Below are positions 53,501 through 64,000 of a DNA stretch of 64,000 bases, piece by piece. The notes beneath the pieces are model-generated. The model saw nothing but the letters and a program-made list of their open reading frames with translations, did not search any database and was not told where the DNA came from. How positions within the stretch are numbered: the first letter of the stretch is position 1; every line of letters begins with the position of its first letter. Position numbers and translations under genes: made by a program. This DNA comes from Mytilus trossulus (lineage: Eukaryota; Mollusca; Bivalvia; Mytilida; Mytilidae), in assembly GCF_036588685.1 (NCBI RefSeq), contig NC_086383.1, forward strand, positions 51,170,448 to 51,234,447, read 5' to 3'.

Positions 53501-56500
53501 GTAAGATGTTTTCTTCTTTAAAGTCAAACAGTCGAGTGATTTTTGTCGAACCTGCAACATTTATTTCGCAAAAGCGAGACAATGTGATCCTAGATTCCCT
53601 CGACGGCGTCAACATTAAGGTTCATTCTGTTGTTAAATTTTTTTTTAGACATCAAGTTTTTTTATGAACAAAATTAAACCATTATAACTCAGCAATGTGC
53701 AATACAGCATTTTATTTTTAACTGCTCGCTCAACATGGGAAAGAAGTGACGAAGACCCCTAAACGCATGAATGATGTTCACTAAAACAAAAAGTTTTTGA
53801 AGGAAATGCGACGTTCTCAAAAGAGGTCTATTCATTTGAATTACCCAAGCTTACCTATTGTTTGTCATAAAACTTAGAAGTAGTATTTAACACCTGTAAA
53901 AACACATAAGTGTCAAATATGTCCCCGCTGAAAAAAAGACTACTTGATCATTAAATAGTTACTATTTATTAATTTCTTTTTCTTGATTGAAAATATGTTT
54001 ATGGGCTAAAATATTAAAACAACACTGTTATTTCTTTAACAGAAAAAGCTCAGAGACATTCAAAATAAATCTGTCAAAAAAATGATATCATCAAACATAC
54101 AAATGTTACACTGCTCCTTTCCAAGTTGTTATTAATTGCATGTTTATATTGAAAATATTGAAACACAATTTTCACTCAGATTAGCTATTTTATGTGATGA
54201 TCAAATGTTTAAAAAAAAAAAGTGTTTTTCTTCTTCAAAACTTAGGAACAGTATACAATGTAATCATAAAAATGCATAAGCAGGGTTTCCTCTGGGTCTA
54301 TTTTCTTTTTCACTACCTCTTTTGACAAAACAATATATTTTTCACTACTTTCAATTTTTCCCCCCAACTATTGTTTGTCACATTGTTGTATACTAAAGAC
54401 TACAATGTCTCCCGTAAGCTTGTGTTAACCAATAAAAATCAGTCATTCTAAAGTATAGTTATTGTCTGGCATTAGCGTGAAAAACATTTCAGTTACTACA
54501 CTCTTTATATTTTGTTAAATGTAAACTCTGTTTCTTATTTACAGAATCTCCTTGAAGCTGCTAAAAATGGAAGAGTAGAAGAATTGAAGCTTTGCCTAGC
54601 GAACGGAGCAAACATTGATTATCAACAGGTAAACTTGTAACATTGAATATCAAGTAGATAAATTTGTAACATTGACTATCAAATAGGTAAACTTGTAACA
54701 TTGACTATCAAATAGGTAAACTTGTAACATTGACTATCAAATAGGTAAACTTGTAACATTGAATATCAAATAGGTAAACTTGTAACATTGAATATCAAAT
54801 AGGTAAACTTGTAACATTGAACTTCAAATAGGTAAACTTGTAACATTGAATATCAAATAGGTAAACTTGTAACATTGAATATCAAATAGGTAAACTTGTA
54901 ACATTGAATATCAAATAGGTAAAATAGGTAAACTTGTAACATTGACTATCAAATAGGTAAACTTGTAACATTGAATATCAAATAGGTAAACTTGTTACAT
55001 TGAATATCAAATATGTAAACTTGTAACATTGACTATCAAAAAGGTAAACTGGTAACATTGAACTTCAAATAGGTAAACTTGTAACATTGAATATCAAATA
55101 GGTAAACTTGTAACATTGAATATCAAATAGGTAAACTAGTAATATTGAACTTCAAATAGGTAAACTTGTAACATTGAATATCAAATAGGTAAACTTGTAA
55201 CATTTAATGTCAAATAGGTAAATTTGTGATATTGACTATCAAATAGGTAAACTTGTAACATTGACTATCAAATAGGTAAACTTGTAACATTAAATTTCAA
55301 ATAGGTAAACTTGTAACCTTTAATATCAAATAGGTAAACTTGTTACATTGAATATCAAGTAGGTAAACTTGTAACATTGAATATCAAATAGGTAAACTTG
55401 TAACATTGAATATCAAGTAGATAAACTTGAAATATTGAATATCAACATGAGCAAGTTGGTAAACTTGTAATATTGAATATCAACATGAGCAAGTAGGTAA
55501 ACTTGTAACATTGAATATCAAGTAGGTAAACTTGTAACATTGAATATCAAATAGGTAAACTTGTAACATTGAATATCAAGTAGATAAACTTGAAATATTG
55601 AATATCAACATGAGCAAGTTGGTAAACTTGTAATATTGAATATCAACATGAGCAAGTAGGTAAACTTGTAACATTGAATATCAAGTAGGTAAACTTGTAA
55701 CATAGTAGGTAAACTTATCATGACACAACACTGGTGTAAAACAAAGAACATGTAACACATCAGGACACTACAGTTATGTTCAACACAAAACGTGAGTCAC
55801 ATCATGACACAAAACTGATGTTCAACACAATATATAAGCCACATCTTGACACAACACTGGTGTTCGTCACATAATATGACATCATGACACAACACTGATG
55901 TTCAACACAGAACATGGGACACATCATGACACAACACCGATGTTCAACACAGAACATGGGACACACCATGACACAACACTGATGTTCAACACAAAACATG
56001 GGACACACCATGACACAACACTGATGTTCATCACAGAACATGGGACACATCATGACACAACACTGATGTTCAACACAAAACATGGGACACACCATGACAC
56101 AACACTGATGTTCAACACAGAGCATGGGACACACCATAACACAACACTAATGTTCAACACAAAACATGGGACACACCATGACACAACACTGATGTTCAAC
56201 ACAGAACATGAGACACATTATGACACAGCACTGATGTTCAACACAAAAAATGAGACAAATTATGACAAAACACTGATGTTCAACACAGAACACAAGACAC
56301 ATCGTGACACAACATTGATGTTCAACAAAATACATAAGAAACATTATGACACAACACTGATGTTCAACACAGAACATGGGACACAAAATGACACAACACT
56401 GATGTTCAACACAAAACATGGGACACATCATGCCACAAAACTGATGTTCAACACAAAACATGGGACATACCATGACACGTCACTGATGTTCATCACAGAA

Positions 56501-59500
56501 CATGGAACACATCATGACACAACACTGTTGTCCATCACAGAACAGGAAACACATCATGACACAACACTGATGTTCATCACAGAACAAGAGACACATAATA
56601 ACAGAACATTGAAGATCAATATAGAACACAAGCTATATCATAATATAACTGTTGTTCATCACAACAAATAAGCCACATCATGACACAACATTGGTGTTCA
56701 TCACATAACATGAGACACATCATGCATAACACTGATGTTCAACACAGAACATGAGACACATCATGACACAACCATGGTTTTTAACACAACACATGGTGTT
56801 CGTCACATAATATGACATCATGACACAACACTGATGTTCAACACAGAACATGGGACACAACACTGATGTTTAACACAGAACATGGGACACAACACTGATG
56901 TTCAACACAGAACATGGGACACACCATGACACAACACTGATGTTCAACACAACACATTGGACACACCATGACGCAACACTGATGTTCATCACAGAACAAG
57001 AGACACATAATAACAGAACATTGAAGATCAACATAGAACACAAGCTACGTCATAATATAACTGTTGTTCATCACAACAAATAAGCCACATCAAGACAAAA
57101 CATTGGTGTTCATCACATAACATGAGACACATCATGACACAACACTGATGTTCAACACAGAACATGAGACACATCATGACACAACCATGGTGTTTAACAC
57201 AATACATGATGAACCATGACACAACACTGAAAGTTCAACACAGAACATGAAACACATCATGATATAACATTGATGTTCAACACAGAACATGAGACACATC
57301 ATGATAAAACACTGATGTTCAACACAGAACATGAGACACATTGTGACACAACATTGATGTTCAACACAGAACATGAGACACATCATAACACAACACTGAT
57401 GTTCAACACAGAACATGAGACACATCGTGACACAACATTGATGTTCAACACAGAACATGAGACACATCATGATAAAACACTGATGTTCAACACAGAACAT
57501 GAGACACATCGTGACACAACACTGATGTTCAACACAGAACACGAGACACATTGTGACACAACATTGATGTTCAACACAACACATAAGAAACATGACAAAA
57601 CACTGATGTTCAACACAGAACATGAGACACATGATGACAAAACACTGATGTTCAACACAGAACATGAGACACATCATGATAAAACATTGATGTTCAACAC
57701 AGAACATGAGACACATCATGACACAACACTTATGTTCAACACAGAACATGAAACACATCATGACACAACATTGATGTTCAACACAGAACATGAGAGACAA
57801 CATGACACAACACTGATGTTCAACACGGAACATGAATCGCATGACACAACACTTATGTTCATTACAAAACATGTGACACATCATGACACACCACTGATGT
57901 TCCACACAGAAAATGAGACACGTCATGACACAACACTGAAAACATACATGTAATCAGAGTACTGCACTAAATGTGAAACCTACCATTTTTATACGACCGC
58001 CAAAATTGAAAAATTTTTGGTTGTTTATTGGTATGACGTTGGCTTCGTCGTCCGAAGACATTTGGTTCGCACTATAACTTTAGTATAAGTAAATAGAAAT
58101 CTATGAAATTTAAACACAAGGTTTATGACCATAAAAGGACGGTTGGAATTGATTTTGATTTTTTTGGTCCCAACAGTTTAGGAATTAGGGGCCAAAAAGG
58201 TCCCAAATAAGCATTTTTCTTAGTTTTTGCACAATAACTTTTATAGTATAAGTAAATAGAAATATATGAAATTTTAACACAAGTTTTATGACCACAAAAG
58301 GAAGGTTGTGAGTGATTTTGTGAGTTTTGATCCCAAGAGTTTAGGAATGAGGGGCCAAAAGGGTCCAAAATTAAACGTTGTTTTATTTGATAAAAAATTG
58401 AGTTATTGGGATTCTTTGATATGCCAAATCTAACCGTGTATTTAGATTCTTAATTTTTGGTCCTGTTCTCAAATTGGTCTACATTAAGGTCCAAAGGGAC
58501 CAGAACTATACTTAGTTTAATTTTAACAAAAATTGAATTCTTGCGGTTCTTTGATATGCTGAATCTGAACATGTACTTAGATTTTTGATAATGGGACCAG
58601 TTTTCAAGTTTGTCTATTTACTCTGTGTAGTCAGGTCAGGTCCAGGCTGTGTGTTGTGTGTTTGTTTACATGTGTTTGGTTGTTAAATTTGTTTGTCTAT
58701 TTACTCTGAGTAGTCAGGTCCAGACCATAACAACTAGCAACACATGGTCTAGACCTGACTACTCAGACTAAATAGACAAACAAATTTAACAACCAAACAC
58801 ATGGTCTGAACCTGGCTACTCAGAGTTAATAGACAAATATAACAACACACAACACATGGTCTGGACCTGACTACTGAGAGTAAATAAACAAACAAATATA
58901 ACAACACACAACACATAGTCTTGACCTGACTACTGAGGTAAATAGACAAACAAATATAACAAACAACACATGGTCTGGACCTGGCTACTCAGAGTAAATA
59001 GACAAACAAATATAGCAACTAAACACATGGTCTGGACCTGACTACTGAGAGTAAATAGACAAATAAATATAACAACACATGGTCTGGACCTGACTACTGA
59101 GAGTAAAAAACAAATAAATATAACAACTAACAACACATGGTCTGGACCTGACCTGACTTCTGAGAGTAAATAGACAAACAAATATAACAACACACAACAC
59201 ATGGTCTGGACCTGACTACTCAGAGTAAATAGACATACTAATACAACAACTTACAACACATGGTATGGACCTGACTGCTCAGAGTAAATAGACACACAAA
59301 TACAACAACTAACAACACATGGACCTGACCTGACTAAGAGTAAGTAGACAAACAAATACAACAACTAACAACACATGGTATGGACCTGACTGCTCAGAGT
59401 AAATAGACGAACAAATACAACAACTTATAACACATGGTCTGGACCCAACTACTCAGAGTAAATAGACATACAAATACAACAACTAATAACACATGACCTG

Positions 59501-60194
59501 GACCTGACTACTCAGAGTAAATAGACAAACAAATACAACAGCACATGGTCTGGACCTGACTACTGAGAGTAAATAGACAAACACATATAACAACAAACAA
59601 CACATGATCCAGGTTGTCTGATTTGGTACAGGCACAAAATGTGAAGGGGTTAAACATATTTGCTTTTGTACAATTCCCCCTTTACCTATCTAGAACATTG
59701 GTATTGAAAATAAAACACAATAATAAACCCTGCACTGTTCAAATACCATTGGTCTGTATGGAAACTGATACTTAGTCATTATACTGAATCAACATTAAAT
59801 CAAAATTCTCAATTTGAATAGACAGTTTTAATGGAAAAAAAATGTATGCAGGGTTTGATTTTAAAATATTTTTGTTTGTGTTTAAGTTATGGATGGTGAA
59901 GTTCTTATTTTGCTTCTTGACAAGAAACAATTGTTTACACTAAGGTTTTACTTGGTGTTGTGTTAACAACTTTGATCAGATAGTGATATGTATAAAGATC
60001 TAATGTAGAAACATCTTGTAAAAAGGACAAATAGTCGTTAGATTCATATAAAATGTAATTCCGTTTTACTCATATAATTGTTCTGAATCTGAAAATACTA
60101 CTCTTTTATTTTTTTTTTAGATTAATGATTATTCTGAACCTGCACTAAATCCTGTTATTAATTAGGCATATTTAATGAACAACAAATGCTTGTA

Positions 60195-60232
<38 letters not shown>

Positions 60233-62874
60233 CTTTATTTAGAGAGGGTCTCATTTTCTTTATGTTGTACTAAATCAGGAAATAAAACTTGTTTCATGCT
60301 TTTTTGAATAATTTATTTTATTAACATTAATGATTAAATGGAATCTACACTAAATCCTTTTTACACACAAAACATGTTGTTAATTATACAGTTTTAATGA
60401 ACAAATATTTGTTAGAATCATATAAAGTGGGGTCTCATTTTACTCATAGTATTGTTCTGAATCAGAAAATATATCTTTTTTCATATTTTTTGGAAAAAAT
60501 ATTTTTATTACAATTAATGATTTTACTGAATATACACTTAAATTCTAAATCCTGTTGTTAATCAGACAGTTTTAATTAATGTGACTATTTATTTTTGTTA
60601 ATATTTATTACACAACATTGTCAAGTTTATCGGACAAGTTTTGATGTCAGTTGTATTATTCCAGGTTAATGGATGGACAGCATTAATGTTGGCTGCCAGC
60701 GAAGGACATGTGAAAGTGTGTCAACTTCTCCTGAAGAACAGATGTAAAACAGATATCAAAAATGTATGTTATCTACTAAATCTGATCACATTACTTTTAA
60801 TCAACACTAATCATGTTGTTAATAAGACAGGTTTAATGAACAAATATTTGTTATAATTATATAAAGTGGGGTCTCATTTTACTCATAGTATTGTTCTGAA
60901 TCAGAAAATATATATTTTTTTCATTTTTCTTTAAAAAAAATATTTCTTAAAATTAATGATTAAACTGAATCTACACTAAATCCTGTTGTTAATTAGACAG
61001 TTTTAATTAATGTGACTATTTATTTTTGTTTATATTTATTACACAACATTGTCCAGTTTATCAGACAAGTTTTGATGTCAGTTGTATTATTCCAGGATAC
61101 TGGACGGACAGCATTAATGGAGGCTGCCAGGGAAGGACATGTGGAGGTGTGTCAACTTCTCCTGGAGAACAGATGTAACAAAGATATCACAACAGTATGT
61201 TATCTACTAAATCTGATCACATTACTTTTAATCAACACAAAATCATGTTGTTAATCAGACAGTTTTAATTAATGTGACTGGTCATTTCTGTTTATATTTA
61301 TAACACAACATTGTCCAGTTTATCAGACAAGTTTTGATGTCAGTTGTATTATTCCAGGATACTGGACGGACAGCATTAATGGAGGCTGCCAGGGGAGGAC
61401 ATGTGGAAGTGTGTCGACTTCTCCTGGAGAACAGATGTAACAAAGATATCACAACAGTATGTTATCTACTAAATCTGATCACATTACTTTTAATCAACAC
61501 AAAATCATGTTGTTAATCAGACAGTTTTAATTAATGTGACTGGTCATTTCTGTTTATATTTATTACACAACATTGTCCAGTTTATCAGACAAGTTTTGAT
61601 GTCAGTTGTATTATTCCAGGTTAAAGGATGGACAGCATTAATGTCAGCTGCCATTAATGGACATGTGGAAGTGTGTCAACTTCTCCTGGAGAACAGATGT
61701 AACAAAGATATCACAACAGTATGTTATCTACTAAGTCTGATCACATTACTTTTAATCTAAACAAAATCATGTTGTTAATTAGACAGGTTTAATGAACAAC
61801 CAATATTTGTAATAATTATATAAAGTGGGGTCTCATTTTACTCATAGTATTGTTCTGAATCAGAAAATATAACTTTTTTCATTTTTCTTTGAAAAATTTA
61901 CTTTTATAAAATTAATGATTTTACTGAATCTACACTAAATCCTGTTGTTAATCAGACAGTTTTAATTAATGTGACTGGTCATTTCTGTTTATATTTATTA
62001 CACAACATTGTCCAGTTTATCAGACAAGTTTTGATGTCAGTTGTATTATTCCAGGATGATGGACGGACAGCATTAATGTATGCTGCCATGTATGGAAATG
62101 TGGAAGTGTGTCAACTTCTCCTGGAGAACAGATGTAACAAAGATATCACAACAGTATGTTATCTACTAAATCTGATCACATTACTGTTAACCAACATAAA
62201 GTTGTTAATAAGACAGGTTTAATGGACAACTATTGTTTGTAATAATTATATAAAGTGGGGTCTCATTTTTCTTGTCTCCTCGTACTTAATCAGGAAATGT
62301 AACTATTTTTCATATATCTTTAAAAAAGTTTTTTTTTTTAAATTGATCATTATTCTGAACCATGTTAATCAGACAGATTTTATTATTATATCAACAAATA
62401 CTTTCTAGAATTATATAAAGTGAGATCTCATTTATCTCTGTGCATTTCACTGAATCAATTGATATAGATATTTTATGTATTTCTTGAAAAAAAAAATTTG
62501 TTTGTTAACATGACATTTCTGATGGAAGTTCTGACATCCCACAAAAACTTGTTGTTTATGTACAATATAAATACAAGTGTGATCGGTCATTTTGTTCAGT
62601 TTTGACCACTGCTTCATGTGATATACATTTTGTTTTTATTTGTTACACAACATTATCCAGTTTATCAGACAAGTTTTAATGTCAGTTGTAGGATATGTTA
62701 TATATTATTGATATTGATAACAAAGTATTATCCATAATATTTACATGTTATTTGGTATTATTGTAGAGAGATGGAGAAACAGCTTTACATCTGGCTGCTG
62801 AGAGGGGATATCTACAGATCACAAGATGTCTTGTAGAAGAAGGAGGTATCAGTCCCTTTGTTAAAACACACAAG
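53478..62874 (+). CDS. Ankyrin-repeat protein gene, 5' part, eight coding exons seen
   Basis: Exons: 53,478-53,500 (ATG at 53,483, MEDWNE), 54,545-54,628 (NLLEAAKNGRVEELKLCLANGANIDYQQ split over two helices), five 99-bp exons (60,665-60,763; 61,096-61,194; 61,358-61,456; 61,620-61,718; 62,055-62,153) and 62,767-62,874. All junctions are phase 0 with GT-AG borders. About 235 residues are visible and the gene continues past the window. Each 99-bp exon codes for exactly one 33-residue ankyrin repeat with the consensus GxTALMxAAxxGHVEVCQLLL. Ankyrin arrays bind partner proteins; no other domain is visible, so the role is unknown. The acceptor before the first ATG implies an upstream 5'-UTR exon. 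Exons 3-7 and their introns are recent tandem duplicates. Confidence 0.85.
54545..54628 (+). CDS. Ankyrin gene, exon with first (capping) repeat
   Basis: 28 codons, LLEAAKNGRVEELKLCLANG, between TATTTACAG and CAACAG|GTAAAC. The donor is followed by a tandem array of near-copies of itself. Confidence 0.85.
54629..55715 (+). repeat. 29-bp minisatellite of the exon/donor junction
   Basis: Roughly 37 copies of a ~29-bp unit, TAGGTAAACTTGTAACATTG plus AATATCAAA. The array begins exactly at the 5' splice site, and the first unit is the exon end ATTGATTATCAACAG followed by GTAAACTTGTAAC. Some units extend with ACATGAGCAAGT to form a higher-order unit near 55,445-55,660. Confidence 0.93.
55735..57955 (+). 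repeat. 42-bp minisatellite, about 50 copies
   Basis: The unit contains GATGTTCAACACAGAACATG and ACACATCATGACACAACACT. A ~410-bp higher-order repeat is visible: the block with CATAATAACAGAACATTGAA and CATAATATAACTGTTGTTC occurs at about 56,590 and 57,005. Because 42 is a multiple of three, long open frames appear on both strands; they are not supported as genes. Confidence 0.93.
57985..58615 (+). repeat. Bivalve dispersed repeat (AGTATAAGTAAATAGAAAT)
   Basis: Two internal ~150-base units (TAGTATAAGTAAATAGAAAT at 58,081 and 58,244; GTTTAGGAATNAGGGGCCAA-like at 58,169 and 58,338), then TTCTTTGATATGC twice. I recall this as a frequent mussel repeat. Confidence 0.65.
58612..59612. repeat. ~57-bp minisatellite with an inverted head
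   Basis: About 16 copies of CACATGGTCTGGACCTGACT, ACTGAGAGTAAATAGACAAA and CAAATATAACAAC. The first ~120 bases (58,612-58,735) hold the complement (TTTGTCTATTTACTCTGAGT, AGTCAGGTCCAGACC), so the array starts with a palindrome centred at about 58,737. Confidence 0.9.
60196..60232 (+). repeat. (AAT)n microsatellite
   Basis: About 12 uninterrupted AAT units in the large ankyrin-gene intron. Confidence 0.9.
60665..60763 (+). CDS. Ankyrin gene, single-repeat exon A1
   Basis: 33 codons beginning VNGWTALMLAASEGHVKVCQ, between TTATTCCAG and GTATGT. The most diverged of the five (LLLKNRCKTDIKN instead of LLLENRCNKDITT). Confidence 0.88.
61096..61194 (+). CDS. Ankyrin gene, single-repeat exon A2
   Basis: 33 codons beginning DTGRTALMEAAREGHVEVCQ. 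Nearly identical to A3, which starts 262 bases further on. Confidence 0.88.
61358..61456 (+). CDS. Ankyrin gene, single-repeat exon A3
   Basis: 33 codons beginning DTGRTALMEAARGGHVEVCR. Differs from A2 at Glu/Gly and Gln/Arg. Confidence 0.88.
61620..61718 (+). CDS. Ankyrin gene, single-repeat exon A4
   Basis: 33 codons beginning VKGWTALMSAAINGHVEVCQ. Same 262-base spacing from A3. Confidence 0.88.
62055..62153 (+). CDS. Ankyrin gene, single-repeat exon A5
   Basis: 33 codons beginning DDGRTALMYAAMYGNVEVCQ. Preceded by the long form of the intron (336 bases). Confidence 0.88.
62767..62874 (+). CDS. Ankyrin gene, 36-codon ankyrin exon
   Basis: RDGETALHLAAERGYLQITR then CLVEEGGISPFVKTHK, between TATTGTAG and AAG|GTAATA. 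A canonical TALHLAA repeat, not part of the recent duplication. Confidence 0.85.
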
Positions 62875-64000
62875 GTAATATTACGTATATAGTATATGCC
62901 CAATATTCAACTATTAAATAATGCATCACTAAAATGATGTTTAAGATATTTTTGGTCAAATGGATTTTTTTTTCTCAAGGTTATAGTTTATACACATATG
63001 TCATATGATCCTTTAAATTGAACTAAAATTATGAAAGTGTTTTACAGACTTGCATGGCTTAGTTTTTACTATAAAACATATGAACATATATGATCATATA
63101 CAAGAACTTCAAAATTTTCAAAAATAAAATGATTTTGAAAAGGCCACATGCACATTTTAGGTGATTAGTTATAGTCTAGTCACTTTACCTATTTTTATAA
63201 ACTGAAAGTCTGACCGCGATAATTTAAGAGAAAATGAATTTGTTTGTGCCTAAATATAGATAAAGTAATGTCAAATTTTATTGATTGTGGGTATAATTGG
63301 TATTTTTAAGTGTATCTGTTAACTTCTGTCATATTTGCAAAGTGACAAAAGGGAAGTAATTCAATTGTTTTAAGTCAATAGCCAATATATAAGGGAGATA
63401 ACAATGATACAACTTACTATCTATAGTCTATTTTCTTTATTAAAACAACTGTTCTTCTAATGCATCCTTATCTGAAAGTGAAAAGATACATTTTACAGAG
63501 GTATTATTAGATGTTGTATACATAATTCTAATGTTGATGCAATATTAAAAAAAAATACACCTACAACAAGATCACATTGTGTTTTCATAACAACACATCC
63601 ACTATAGTTTAGGAAACTTGTGTTTTGCATCAACCTAAATAAAACAATACTGATCAGTACTACTAATAAATTCACATAAATTTCTAGTGCAATCAAATTT
63701 TAAAAAATCAGGTGTATGAAAAAATTTACAGCTAATTTCCTAATGTTTGACGTAGAGAAAATTTTTGAAAGGCTTGCTTGCTCTGTTTGTTTAAATTTTA
63801 ATTCAAGATTTGTAAGTAGCATTTACATCTTCAAACAATATATATAGGCATATTTTAACTTGTATATATATTATATTTAAATTTGATTGGACATTATCCC
63901 TATTACAATAGTACAATAAACAAACAAAGCAAGCAAGACAACCAAAGTCTTGCTTTACATGCATTAGGAAATTAGCTGTAATCATAAAACAAATTAGTTT
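62875..64000. other. Intron or downstream sequence of the ankyrin gene
   Basis: No further exon, repeat or RNA gene recognised up to the window edge. Confidence 0.5.

Noticed and set aside
55898-57953. Long open frames of 108-257 codons on both strands with a 14-residue repeat
   Set aside because: They follow from a 42-bp tandem unit lacking stops in several frames, appear on both strands over the same DNA, and lie in an intron.
54629-57955. CRISPR-like appearance of the 29-bp and 42-bp arrays
   Set aside because: Units are contiguous with no unique spacers, and the DNA is animal.
58749-59202. Minus-strand frames with repeated hydrophobic residues
   Set aside because: Periodic frames of the ~57-bp minisatellite.

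Overview
The window reads as nuclear DNA of a marine bivalve, most likely a mytilid mussel. It is AT-rich and gene-poor, has GT-AG introns, and is packed with transposons and minisatellites. Several dispersed repeats match ones I remember as abundant in mussel genomes; this taxonomic call is from memory, not from a search.

Layout. 1-1135 holds the 5' part of a PIF/Harbinger transposase (minus strand, one in-frame stop), followed by a CGTA-rich degenerate inverted region. 3087-8121 is a complete but damaged Ngaro/PAT-like tyrosine-recombinase retrotransposon with split direct repeats (A1-ORFs-B1-A2-B2). 11.65-15.72 kb is a ~79-bp satellite interrupted by a 2.7-kb inverted-repeat element with a 6-bp target duplication, which itself carries a 777-bp element with an 8-bp target duplication. 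15.7-23.3 kb holds an old segmental duplication, a LINE 3' fragment and dispersed repeats.

23,396-37,548 is the most interesting segment. An intact two-exon RecQ-like helicase (plus strand, 522 aa) and an intact four-exon DUF6589 protein (minus strand, about 504 aa) run tail to tail. They are enclosed by a 16-bp terminal inverted repeat (15/16 identical) and a perfect 9-bp flanking direct repeat. I interpret this as a 14.2-kb two-gene DNA transposon with DUF6589 as candidate transposase and RecQ as accessory helicase. A full-length 6.3-kb LINE with two intact ORFs, and a 2A-like NPGP motif near the ORF2 N-terminus, lies in the last intron of the DUF6589 gene. Its A11 target duplication is the polypyrimidine tract of that intron's acceptor.

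37.6-53.4 kb is mainly repeats: a non-autonomous hAT-like element (42,777-44,502, exact 8-bp duplication), a second TTTGCGCC-type element nested inside it, a small MITE, 62-bp and ~20-bp arrays, and a higher-order ~1.3-kb tandem array. 53.4-64 kb carries the 5' part of an ankyrin-repeat gene. Its 99-bp phase 0-0 exons each encode one repeat and are tandemly duplicated with their introns. One 6-kb intron is filled with three different minisatellites, the first of which repeats the exon/donor junction itself.

No rRNA, CRISPR array or convincing tRNA was seen. Host genes other than the ankyrin gene are not evident.
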